Assembly (NCBI RefSeq): GCF_029868385.1
Contig: NZ_JARWNX010000056.1
Location: 62,001-126,000 of the forward strand
Origin: Nocardia cyriacigeorgica
GTDB lineage: Bacteria; Actinomycetota; Actinomycetes; Mycobacteriales; Mycobacteriaceae
Length of the DNA stretch: 64,000 nt
Reading direction: 5' to 3'
In this document: in pieces, positions 1 to 7,829 of the stretch
Position numbering within the stretch: the stretch's first letter is position 1
Layout of the letters: every line of letters starts with the position of its first letter
The notes under the pieces: model-generated
What the model was told of the DNA's origin: nothing
The model's database searches: none
Seen by the model: only the letters and a program-made list of their open reading frames with translations
Position numbers and translations under genes: made by a program

Positions 1-629
1 TCGGGCCAGGCGGACGGTGTGGCGGGTAGGTCGTCGAATTCGATGTCGATGCGTCCGGTGGGCAGGTGCGCCGTCAGTGTGCGCAGGGGGGTCCAGTGCC
101 CGCCGTCGAGGTGTGCGGTGTCGGTGCCGCGGTAGCGGATTCGTGGGTTGGGGGCGGTGGGCCCGGTCCAGCAGCCGAGGCCGGGCACGACCACGGCGTC
201 GCCGACGTGTGGGAGTTCCAGATCGAAATCCATTCGAGCGCGTATCGCGGCCGCGGCGGCGAACGAGGCCAGATGTGTCTGCGGTTCGGTGGGATCGGCT
301 GCTGTGTCGACGGCGCAGACCGCGGCCCATGCACCGAATCGGGGGTGTTGCAGTATCTTCCGCGCGGCTTCGGGTGCGTGACGCTGCACCTGTACCAGCA
401 GCTCGAACCCTGCTCGCGCCTGTGGTGGCAGGCTGTCGGTGCCGTCGCGTAGGACTGCGGCGAGGAAGGCGAGGTTGCGGCTGAGGCGGGCGCGTTGCAG
501 CACTGCCAGGGTGTCGGGGTGGTCGGTGAGGGTGGCGAGGGCGTCGAGTTCGGCGCCGGAGACGGTCAGTTCACCGGTGGTCGTGGTGGGGTGGGCGTGT
601 GGTGGTGGGGTGTGGGAGGTGTCGATCAC
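1..629 (-). CDS. HExxH-type peptide modification protein (putative peptide beta-hydroxylase), 3' end outside window
   Basis: Reading leftwards from a GTG at 629, an open frame of 209 codons runs off the window. The product has the look of the N-terminal half of the HEXXH motif-containing proteins (aKG-HExxH-type peptide beta-hydroxylases) that accompany FxsA-type RiPPs: an opening ELDALA helix, an RLSRNLAFL segment, HPRFGAWAA near residue 100, then DFDLELPHVGDAVVVPGLG. The HExxH metal site would lie beyond coordinate 1, so it is not seen. The GTG overlaps the TGA of the preceding frame (GTGA), which implies translational coupling to the small peptide. The family call rests on remembered family features, not a search. 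The role in peptide tailoring is inference from family and context. Confidence 0.7.
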   Translation of the reverse strand, partial: MIDTSHTPPPHAHPTTTTGELTVSGAELDALATLTDHPDTLAVLQRARLSRNLAFLAAVLRDGTDSLPPQARAGFELLVQVQRHAPEAARKILQHPRFGAWAAVCAVDTAADPTEPQTHLASFAAAAAIRARMDFDLELPHVGDAVVVPGLGCWTGPTAPNPRIRYRGTDTAHLDGGHWTPLRTLTAHLPTGRIDIEFDDLPATPSAWP

Positions 630-793
630 GCGCCTCCGCCCGCATTGTGGCCGGCGAAGATGATGCCGACGGCGGCCCTGCGGCGGCGCGCGGTGTGGAA
701 GGCGTGCGTCACGTCGGGACGACGGTCGCCGAGTAGGTCCTCGAGCGGTGTGTCGGTCAGGTCGGGTAGTCCCCGGGTGTCGTCGGATTCCAT
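626..793 (-). CDS. FxsA-like RiPP precursor peptide (55 aa), nested in the 3' end of the ClC frame
   Basis: An ATG at 793, eight bases after a GGGGGA ribosome-site-like run, opens a 55-residue peptide. It has an acidic leader (MESDDTRGLPDLTDTPLEDL), an arginine patch and a compact C-terminus, VGIIFAGHNAGGGA. The LPDLTDTPLEDL motif matches leaders of FxsA-type cyclophane RiPP precursors of actinomycetes. A short aromatic/His/Asn-containing tail is where FxsB-type radical SAM enzymes act in that family. Its stop overlaps the start of the HExxH gene, as expected for a precursor-enzyme pair. The tail is FAGHNAGGGA and not FxSxx-COOH, so it would be a variant family. The frame is continuous with the upstream ClC gene, so a fused product cannot be excluded. 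An in-frame ATG at 883 is a longer alternative start. Confidence 0.6.
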   Translation of the reverse strand: MESDDTRGLPDLTDTPLEDLLGDRRPDVTHAFHTARRRRAAVGIIFAGHNAGGGA

Positions 794-2245
794 CGGGTCG
801 TCCCCCACTGCTGAGCCGGGCCGAGTCGGTCCACCGGAGCGTAGGGCGTCATCGGTGCGTCTCGTGCTCGGCGCTTTGTTCATGACAACTGATTTCAACA
901 TAACCGACACATCCAATTGCTGGTAACGCCTTGACAATTGGCTCGGCTTCTGGCTGGGGAACAAGGTGATGTCCGCGGTGCAGGCGGCGGCGACGACCAC
1001 CGCGAGCATCAGGCCAACGGGCGGCAGGTGATATCCGGCGACCTCGGCGGTGAACACGATCGCGGCCAGCGGTGCGCGGACCGCCGGGCCCAGGCAGGCC
1101 GCGAGCCCGGCCAGCGTGCACGCCGCCGCGGGGCCCGGCGCCAGGCCTGCGTCGGTGGCCAGCCGCCAGCACAGGGCACCGGACGAGGCTCCTATCACCA
1201 TGGCCGGCCCGAACACGCCCCCTACTCCCCCGGCGTGCAAGGTGACAACGGTGGTCGCGATCTTGATCAGTGGCAGGGTGAGAACCATCCACAGCGGTAG
1301 GGTCGCGATTCCGGTGGAGGTCAGTTGCAGTGAGATCGTCCCGTAGCCGGTGCTCAGCGCCATCGGCACGAAGATCCCGACGACACCTACCCCGGCGCCG
1401 GCGACGACCGCGGTCACGAAAGGGCGTCGGCGTGCCGGGGCGAATAGGCGGCCGACGCGGTGAAAGCTCACCACATACAGTCGTGTCGTCACCGCACAGA
1501 CCACGCCGACCGCGACGAGCACGGCGGTGCCGGTCGGATCCCACCATGCGCCGAGGCTCTCGACACCGAACATCGGCTCATATCCGTACAGTGCGATGAA
1601 CACGCCGAACGCGATGGGTGCCGCGGGTAGGGCGAACAGCAGGGCCTGCCAGTCGATTCCGCGGCGGCGCAGCAGTTCCGCCGCCAGTAGCGCACCGCCG
1701 ATCGGGGCTTGGAACAGGGCACCGACTCCGGCGCCGAGCGCGGCGGTCACCACAAGGGCGGCGTCGGTGTCGGTCAGCCGCAGCCGCCGGGTCGGCATCG
1801 CGGCGAGTGAGGCGGCGATCTGGGCGACCGGGCCTTCGGTACCGCCGGAGCCACCCGAACCCAACGTGATCGCGGTGCCACCCAGTTTGACGGCCGCGCC
1901 CCGCACCGTCAGCCCGGTGAGGTCGCGGGTGTTGACCGCGTCGATGACGCCGTCGGTGCCGTTGACCTGACGTCCACCCCACCGCGACAGCAGTGTCGCA
2001 CCCAGCATGCCCGCAGCGACCAGCAACGGCACCAGCAGGACCTGCTCACCCAGCGGTCCGACCGGGGTGCGCCACAGTCCGTCGGTGACGGGGACGAGTT
2101 CGACGACCGAACCCAGCATCACATGGGTGGCCGCGTCGAGTACGAAACGCAATGCGGCGGCGCCGAGTCCGGCGGCGACTCCGGCAAGGAGGAGCGCGGC
2201 ACCCACCGCACCCCACCGGCCGCCGCGCCGGCCGTCGTCGGTCAT
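626..2245 (-). CDS. ClC-family voltage-gated chloride channel/antiporter with abnormal C-terminus
   Basis: The first about 440 residues are a ClC anion channel or Cl-/H+ antiporter of the cytoplasmic membrane. There are many hydrophobic segments, the filter-helix motif GSGGSGGTEGPVAQI (containing the gating Glu in GTEGP), a GVGALFQAPIGGALLAAEL segment and a late GGVGGVFGPAMVIGA motif. The start ATG overlaps the TGA of the upstream TPR gene (ATGA), so it is in the operon. The oddity is the end: after ...AACTADITLFPSQ there is no normal last helix or CBS region. The frame crosses a low-GC stretch (about 880-945) that looks like promoter DNA and then reads through the FxsA-like peptide. I infer that the channel is truncated and fused in frame by chance or by deletion. 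Confidence 0.8.
   Translation of the reverse strand: MTDDGRRGGRWGAVGAALLLAGVAAGLGAAALRFVLDAATHVMLGSVVELVPVTDGLWRTPVGPLGEQVLLVPLLVAAGMLGATLLSRWGGRQVNGTDGVIDAVNTRDLTGLTVRGAAVKLGGTAITLGSGGSGGTEGPVAQIAASLAAMPTRRLRLTDTDAALVVTAALGAGVGALFQAPIGGALLAAELLRRRGIDWQALLFALPAAPIAFGVFIALYGYEPMFGVESLGAWWDPTGTAVLVAVGVVCAVTTRLYVVSFHRVGRLFAPARRRPFVTAVVAGAGVGVVGIFVPMALSTGYGTISLQLTSTGIATLPLWMVLTLPLIKIATTVVTLHAGGVGGVFGPAMVIGASSGALCWRLATDAGLAPGPAAACTLAGLAACLGPAVRAPLAAIVFTAEVAGYHLPPVGLMLAVVVAAACTADITLFPSQKPSQLSRRYQQLDVSVMLKSVVMNKAPSTRRTDDALRSGGPTRPGSAVGDDPMESDDTRGLPDLTDTPLEDLLGDRRPDVTHAFHTARRRRAAVGIIFAGHNAGGGA
880..945 (-). promoter_or_regulatory. Low-GC segment with inverted repeat and promoter-like hexamers upstream of the precursor peptide
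   Basis: Composition drops to roughly half G+C within DNA that is otherwise about 70%. An inverted repeat with 7-bp arms (CCAATTG at 913-919 and CAATTGG at 935-941) is visible. On the minus strand TTACCA and TATGTT are spaced 18 bp apart, an acceptable -35/-10 pair pointing at the FxsA-like gene. Codon usage here is unlike the flanking ClC sequence. I read it as an operator/promoter and not as coding DNA. Confidence 0.5.
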
Positions 2246-4626
2246 GGGTTCTCGCTGCCGTCGACGGTGTCGAGAACCCGTCCCGCCGCACGCGTTGCTG
2301 GGCTGTGTGCCTGTGTGGGCAGGGCCGCCAGCAGGGCGGTGAGTTCCGATGCGAGTCGTGCGGGCAGGGCGCCGGCCTGGATGGCGGGCGCCACGCGGGT
2401 GGCGGTGTCGAGCAGGGCCGCGGCGGCGTGTTCGGTGGGCGCGGTGGCCATGCGTGCGATCGCGTGCCGGAACTGTTCGACGATCTGGCCTTCCAGATCG
2501 GTCGGCGGATGTTCGGACAGGGCCGCGATATCGAGGTAGGCGCGGGCGATCTTGAACATCAGGACCGCGTCACGGTCGGCGCTGTGTTCCTCGTCCTGTC
2601 CGGCGGCCACACACAGGTCGATCGCCTCCCAGGCGTAGAGCGGTTCGCCGGTGACCTCGCTGCGGCGTAGCAGTGCGTCGGCGAGGCGTTCGGACAGTCG
2701 CGTCAGGGTCGGATCGTCGGGTTCGGTGGCGTCGAGGGCGGTGCGCAACACGCGTGTCGCGTCGGTGAGGAAGTCGGCGCCGCCGGCCACGTCGAACCGG
2801 TGCAGCAGCAGTTCACCGAGTCGGGTCAGGCCTGCGGTGCCTGCGTCGGTGTCGTCGAGTTCGGTGAGAGCGGTTTTGGCGACGGCGATGGCTTCGTCGA
2901 GATCGCCGGTCTCGCCGCTGTATTCCCAGCGTTGTCGTAGCAGTGCGGTGAGCTGGTCGAGCAGCCCGGCGCGTTGTGGATGCGCCACCGGCACGGTGGC
3001 CAATGCGTGGCGGGTCGAGGCGAGGGCGGCCTCCACGTCACCGTCGCGCAGGTCGGCGGCCGCCGCACGCACGGCGTCGAGGTAACGGCGTTCGTCGTCG
3101 GCACTCGGTGGCCCGGTGGGTGGGTCGGGGAAGTTGGGGGCGATGCGGCGCAACGTTTCCGGCGACAGGTAGGCGAACGGCGCGCCTGCTCCGGCGGCTG
3201 GTCGGGAGACCGCGGCCCGGAACACCGGTCCTGGCACGTCGTAGCGTTCGGCGATGAACCGGGAGGTGGCGGCCAGGACTTGCGCGGCGTCGCTGCGGGG
3301 TATCGCCTCGCGCAGCACTTCGGCGACATCGGGCCGGAAGGCGAAGACGCGGCTGTCTTCGGGGACGGTGTAGGGCGGTGCGGTGCCTGGGTCGGCGTCC
3401 TCGATCAGGCCGCCGGCGAGGACTTCGGCGAGGACACTGCGTTTGCTGCCCGGCAGTACCGCCTGCTGGACCAGCCGCATGATCGGCAGCAGCAACGGCA
3501 CCTGAGCCAGACTGGCCGCCAGCCGAAACGCCTCCGGTGAGGATGCCGCACGGAAGCGGCGCACCCGTTCGATCGCGCTGTGGCCGAGTTCCTGGTTCTG
3601 GCGTACCGACAGCGGTTGTGCGCGTTGGGTGCTCGGGGGTTGCGCGCGGCGCAGCAGTGGATAGCCGGCCGAGCGGCGTTCACCGGCCAACAGTTGAGCC
3701 CAGGGCCGGATCCAGCCGCGGGTCAGCTCGAGCACCGGGATCGCTGTGGTCGTCGCGGGTGCGAGGACACGCAGGGGTGAGGGGCGGTCGGGGATCACCG
3801 CTGTTATTCGTCCGTGGCCCCAGTCCAGACCGGTCCGGCGCCACAATTGGTTCGGTAATGGTTGCACGATCGCCACCGGGGAACGTGCGGCGAGCCGTTC
3901 CAGTTCGGTGGCCGCGGTCCCCCATGCCCACGCGTCGCCGAGGCAGGCGCTGAACACCATGACGACGCGGCGTCCGGACGGATCGCGCAGCACCGACAGC
4001 GGCCGGTCCGGCGCACCGTGGGCATGGGTGGCCAAACGCAGTGCGCCGGTGTGGTCTTCGTCGAGATACCATTCGGTGACGCGGCGAAATCCCACCGAGT
4101 CGACCAGGGTGCGGATGGCGGCGCCGAGTCCGCTCCAGGCGGCCATCGACGGATGCCGGTCGAAGACCAATGCCACTTCGCGTTGGCGCACCAGTGCGGG
4201 TTTGGTCGCGGGCCACGCGATCGCGGTGCGGACCGCGCGATCGACCGAGGCGTCCTCGTCGAAGACCCGTTGCCGTGCGTCGGGGACCTTGCGGGCCAGG
4301 GGCCGCAGTTCCCCGAGCAGGTCGGCGGCCGAATCCAGTGGTGATGGCGCGGGTACCGCGACCTCGGTGCGGTAGGGCCACACCGTGTGCTGGTCGGGCA
4401 GCGACCGGGCCGGTGCTTCCCGTGGCAGCAACGGTTGCATGGTGGCGGCGTCGGCGGCGGGGGCGCCGGAGTCGGCTTCGGGTGCCGTGTTCGGTGTCGG
4501 TGCGGGAGGTGGGGCGTGGTGGGGGTGGTCGTCGATGTGGTTGGCAAGCCAGAGCGCCTCGGCGACGGTGCCACCGTCGACGTCGAGTTCGCGGAGCGCG
4601 TCGAGGAGTTCGGACAGGCCGGACAT
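2242..4626 (-). CDS. SAV_2336 N-terminal-domain / vWA-like protein with C-terminal TPR repeats
   Basis: The 794-residue product starts MSGLSELLDALRELDVDGG at 4626, two bases after the MoxR stop. The open frame extends 114 codons further upstream, but that part is Arg/His/Pro-rich shadow of the MoxR gene. Residues 1-35 match the SAV_2336 N-terminal domain. A Pro/Ala linker follows, then a vWA-like fold around 148-260 (VALVFDRHPSM, a degenerate DxSxS metal site, and VVMVFSACLGD). From about residue 535 there are TPR-like helices (for example DGDVEAALASTRHALATVP). In vWA-MoxR-VMAP ternary conflict systems this is the vWA partner. TPRs also occur in RiPP-associated versions. Substrate or partner binding is inferred. 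The last four bases overlap the ClC start. Confidence 0.75.
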   Translation of the reverse strand: MSGLSELLDALRELDVDGGTVAEALWLANHIDDHPHHAPPPAPTPNTAPEADSGAPAADAATMQPLLPREAPARSLPDQHTVWPYRTEVAVPAPSPLDSAADLLGELRPLARKVPDARQRVFDEDASVDRAVRTAIAWPATKPALVRQREVALVFDRHPSMAAWSGLGAAIRTLVDSVGFRRVTEWYLDEDHTGALRLATHAHGAPDRPLSVLRDPSGRRVVMVFSACLGDAWAWGTAATELERLAARSPVAIVQPLPNQLWRRTGLDWGHGRITAVIPDRPSPLRVLAPATTTAIPVLELTRGWIRPWAQLLAGERRSAGYPLLRRAQPPSTQRAQPLSVRQNQELGHSAIERVRRFRAASSPEAFRLAASLAQVPLLLPIMRLVQQAVLPGSKRSVLAEVLAGGLIEDADPGTAPPYTVPEDSRVFAFRPDVAEVLREAIPRSDAAQVLAATSRFIAERYDVPGPVFRAAVSRPAAGAGAPFAYLSPETLRRIAPNFPDPPTGPPSADDERRYLDAVRAAAADLRDGDVEAALASTRHALATVPVAHPQRAGLLDQLTALLRQRWEYSGETGDLDEAIAVAKTALTELDDTDAGTAGLTRLGELLLHRFDVAGGADFLTDATRVLRTALDATEPDDPTLTRLSERLADALLRRSEVTGEPLYAWEAIDLCVAAGQDEEHSADRDAVLMFKIARAYLDIAALSEHPPTDLEGQIVEQFRHAIARMATAPTEHAAAALLDTATRVAPAIQAGALPARLASELTALLAALPTQAHSPATRAAGRVLDTVDGSENP

Positions 4627-4628
4627 GA

Positions 4629-5663
4629 TCAGCCTCCGGTGTCGGTGGGCTGCATGAGCCGCTCCGCCAATCGCTGGCGGTCCACTCGGTCGGCGCCGTC
4701 GACGAGGGTGGCTTGGGTCAGCACGTGCAGGGCGATGAGCAGCCGGTCGGTGGGCAGGGCGCCCAGTTCGTTGCGGCGGCGCAGATAGTTGTCGATGATG
4801 TCGCCGTATTCCTCGGCGACGCCGGTTCCCAGATGGGCGGCGACCACGCGTTCCAGCTGCGGGCGTTCGGGTTTGTCCAGCTGTAGTTGCAGACAGCGCC
4901 GCAGAAACGCCGGTGGGAATTCGCGTTCGCCGTTGCTGGTCATGATGACCACCGGGAAGGCGTTGCACTGGACGAAACCGTCGCGGACCTCGACCCGCTC
5001 GCGGCCCTCGTGGGTGAACACCTCGACCCGCGGCCGGTGCGCGCGGATGCGGCGCAGTTCGTCGATCTGGTATTCACCGTTTTCGAAGACGTGCAGCAGG
5101 TCGTTGGGCAGATCGATATCGGCCTTGTCGATTTCATCGATCAGCAGCACCCGCGGCCTGCGGTAGGGCAGCAGCGCGGTCCCCAGGGGGCCGAGGGTGA
5201 TGTAGTCGGCCAGGTCCGCCGATCCGACCGCGGGTCCGGCGGTGTCGCGCAGCTGTGCCTCTTCGAAGCGGCGTAGCGCATCGTAGTGGTAGAGGCCGTC
5301 GTCGAGTCCGCTGCGGCTGGTGATCGGCCAGTGCAGCACCGGACCCAAGCCCAGTTCGCGGGCGATCAGATAGGCCAGCGACGATTTGCCGAGTCCGGGT
5401 GCGCCGGTCACCAACAGCGGCCGCCGGCACAGGAGTGCGGCGTTGATGACGTCGAGGTCCTCGGGGCGCAGTTGGTGGGCGCCGATGCCGTCGCGGCCCA
5501 GTTTGCGGTCCATCTGGGCCGGGTGGTCGGGCTGCGGATGCGGCGGCTCGAGCGGTGGCGACCCGGTGAAGGTGCGGGCGATCATCGGTGGGGGCACCGC
5601 ATCCCACGCGTCCGGGCGCGGCTCGCCCGAGCCGCGGAACACATGCCATCTGGGCGTTGTCAT
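4629..5663 (-). CDS. MoxR-family AAA+ ATPase
   Basis: This 344-residue AAA+ ATPase has a Walker A GAPGLGKS at 87-94, Walker B LLIDEID at 173-179, a sensor-1 block VVIMTSNGEREFPPAF and an arginine pair (RR) just after it, then a small C-terminal helical lid. MoxR ATPases remodel or load partners, typically a vWA protein, and here the vWA-like gene follows after two bases. The start MTTPRWHVF at 5663 overlaps the TGA of the preceding peptidase gene. The open frame continues upstream for 188 codons of arginine-rich shadow sequence, which I exclude. Together with its neighbours it forms a vWA-MoxR-VMAP set. Confidence 0.85.
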   Translation of the reverse strand: MTTPRWHVFRGSGEPRPDAWDAVPPPMIARTFTGSPPLEPPHPQPDHPAQMDRKLGRDGIGAHQLRPEDLDVINAALLCRRPLLVTGAPGLGKSSLAYLIARELGLGPVLHWPITSRSGLDDGLYHYDALRRFEEAQLRDTAGPAVGSADLADYITLGPLGTALLPYRRPRVLLIDEIDKADIDLPNDLLHVFENGEYQIDELRRIRAHRPRVEVFTHEGRERVEVRDGFVQCNAFPVVIMTSNGEREFPPAFLRRCLQLQLDKPERPQLERVVAAHLGTGVAEEYGDIIDNYLRRRNELGALPTDRLLIALHVLTQATLVDGADRVDRQRLAERLMQPTDTGG

Positions 5664-7531
5664 AGCCACTCCCGTCTCATGGCCCCCGGCCCGGCGAGCG
5701 GAGGCGGGCGTCGTCTGCTCTGGCCGGGAACGTCGAGAACGCAGACGATCTTGCGCCAGAACAGATCCCGCTCTTCGGAATGTTCGTGTTCGCGCTGCTC
5801 GTGCCAGATCGCAGAGTACCAATCGGTCGGCGGTCGATGCGCCACATGTGCGGCGAGTGCGGTGCGGAACACGCTGCCGTCGCAGTCGGGTGCGCCTCCG
5901 GGGTGGGTGGGGCACGCTTCGGTGCGCCATATCGTGATCGGTAGTGCGTTGGACGCCGACGCGGTCAGCACTTCGGTGGTCGGTGGTTCGGTGACCGCGA
6001 CGCCGTCGGGTGGTTCGGTGTCGGCGAACATACCTTGCAGGGTGGGCAGGGCGCGGGCGCGGGGGTCGGCGCAGCCGAGCCAGACCAGCCCGTCGGCGTC
6101 TCGGCTGCGCAGCCGGTGCCAGCGTGCGTCGAGTTCGGCGATCTGTTCGCTGCTCTTTTCCCAGGTGCTGCTGCGTCGCAGCCGCATCCGGAATTTGCTG
6201 AACGGGCGTTCGTCGGTGCGCCGCCATTGGAACAACGGGTCCTCGCTGAGCCGGTCATCGGGTAGGGCGACCACGATTTCGACGGCGTCGCGTGGTTTCT
6301 CGATGGTGCTCAACGCGATGTCGAGCGCGTATTTCAGTTCCCGTTTGGCGTGTTCGTAGCTGACGCAGCGGCCCGCGGGTTCGAGGGTGATGATCTCCTG
6401 ATCACCGGATTTGCGGGCCAGTTCGAAGCGGTGTGGGATCGGGGCGCGCTCGTCCAGACGCGGCCCTTCCTCGGGCACGATGATGCCGAACAGCACGGTG
6501 ACTTCGGTGCTCTCCTGCGGTGTGGACAGGAAACGTCGTTCGAATTGCGGGTAATCGCGCGGCAGCAGCATCTTCTTCGGCAGCTCGCGTAGCCCTTGGG
6601 CGACAGCGGGATCGACGGGGAGATGTTTCGGTGCCAGGGCACAGAATCTGGCCAGGTCGAAGGTCGGGTTCTGGCTTTCGGTGCCGAGGTATTCGGCCAG
6701 GTCGCGCAGCGTGAGCAGATCGGCCATATCGGGCAGGAACGAGTCGCGGAACAGTTCATCGACCAGTCCGACCGGTACCCGCCGCTCGGCCTCGGTCGCG
6801 ATGTCGGCCAGCCGTCCCTGTAGTTCGACCAGCCACCGTCGGACGGGTGCTTCGGCGCCGACGAGGCGATCGACCCAGGTGTGATCGTGGTGGTGGTAGG
6901 CGTCGTGTGCGGTGACGATTTCGTCGTAGAGCGTCCGTGCGCCCACCCGCAGCCCGTCGAGCAGGTAGGCGATGGCACCGCCTTGGGCGGAGTCGAGGTT
7001 CTCACTGGCCTTGACGAAACCGACGACCCCGCCGTGGGGCACCGACCACACCGGGGCACCCGACATCCCCTGGATGATCGAGCGATCGCCGTCGATGGTG
7101 AAGAACCGCGGATGCATATCACGCACGCGGTACCCGTGATAGACCTCCATCACCCGGTCGACGTAGGTGGGGTTCAATGCGCAGACGAGCAGTTCGTCCT
7201 GCGTGGTGAGCACCGGTTCGGCCATCAGCACACACGGCGCCCACACCCGGCTCGGCTGATCGATGCGCAGCACCGCCAGATCGTCGAATCCCCACCGCGA
7301 ACCCTGTGCGGGCGGCGGTGAGGCGACGACGACGCTGGCGGTGCAGGCACTGTCCTCACCGAAGACCAGCCGCACCCGATTCCCCGCCGCGTGCGCGACA
7401 TGGGCGGCGGTCACCGCGTAGTCGGGGGTGATGCGGAAGGCCGTCCCGATCCGCTCCGCGCCGGGACGGTCCGCCGAAACCGCTGCGGCGGCGGCCCGCA
7501 GCAGATCATCGATATCGGCATGGACCGGCAT
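5660..7531 (-). CDS. Trypsin-like peptidase / VMAP protein (vWA-MoxR-associated)
   Basis: The first 170 residues form a trypsin-like serine peptidase with the full triad visible: His44 in VTAAHV, Asp84 in FDDLAVLRID and Ser157 in GMSGAPVW. There is no signal peptide, so it should act in the cytoplasm. The remaining about 450 residues have no enzyme motif and correspond in position and character to the middle and C-terminal regions of VMAP proteins (EYLGTESQNP, then an acidic, Trp-rich end). In the ternary systems described for multicellular bacteria the VMAP protein is the central peptidase or adaptor. It is the first gene of this operon, and its stop overlaps the MoxR start by four bases. 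Confidence 0.75.
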   Translation of the reverse strand: MPVHADIDDLLRAAAAAVSADRPGAERIGTAFRITPDYAVTAAHVAHAAGNRVRLVFGEDSACTASVVVASPPPAQGSRWGFDDLAVLRIDQPSRVWAPCVLMAEPVLTTQDELLVCALNPTYVDRVMEVYHGYRVRDMHPRFFTIDGDRSIIQGMSGAPVWSVPHGGVVGFVKASENLDSAQGGAIAYLLDGLRVGARTLYDEIVTAHDAYHHHDHTWVDRLVGAEAPVRRWLVELQGRLADIATEAERRVPVGLVDELFRDSFLPDMADLLTLRDLAEYLGTESQNPTFDLARFCALAPKHLPVDPAVAQGLRELPKKMLLPRDYPQFERRFLSTPQESTEVTVLFGIIVPEEGPRLDERAPIPHRFELARKSGDQEIITLEPAGRCVSYEHAKRELKYALDIALSTIEKPRDAVEIVVALPDDRLSEDPLFQWRRTDERPFSKFRMRLRRSSTWEKSSEQIAELDARWHRLRSRDADGLVWLGCADPRARALPTLQGMFADTEPPDGVAVTEPPTTEVLTASASNALPITIWRTEACPTHPGGAPDCDGSVFRTALAAHVAHRPPTDWYSAIWHEQREHEHSEERDLFWRKIVCVLDVPGQSRRRPPPLAGPGAMRREWL

Positions 7532-7829
7532 GGCGCTGTTGGTCTTTCGCTACCGCGGCGCGGATGAGCCGCCGAGGTCCCCGTCGAGATGCGCCATATC
7601 TACCCCCGCATTGTCGTTCGGCCGCAGATCTACCATACGGGCTGCTCACCTGCGTGTCGCGCGAACGCGTGAGCGCGGCCCGTGCTCGCCCGGCGGCGGT
7701 CTGTTCTCCGCAACATTCGGCACGCTATCACCGAGTCCCATTGGGCGGCAATGAGTCCTACGGTGACGTATCGGCCGGGCGTGAGGTGCGCGGCGACCGA
7801 GGCGAGGGGCCATGCGATGCGGATTGCGG
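7532..7829. other. Intergenic region carrying the promoter of the peptidase-MoxR-vWA-ClC operon
   Basis: No convincing gene lies in these 298 bases; the open frames across it are arginine-rich and in-frame with neither neighbour. The part nearest 7531 must hold the operon promoter reading left. On the minus strand TAGATATG near 7595-7605 could be part of a -10 region, but I cannot assign it firmly. The side next to 7829 is the upstream end of the glpD 3' flank, and no clear hairpin is seen. Confidence 0.3.

Noticed and set aside
4627..4968. N-terminal extension of the SAV_2336/vWA protein
   Set aside because: It overlaps MoxR coding DNA in another frame and is Arg/His/Pro-rich; MSGLSELLDAL two bases after the MoxR stop is the better start.
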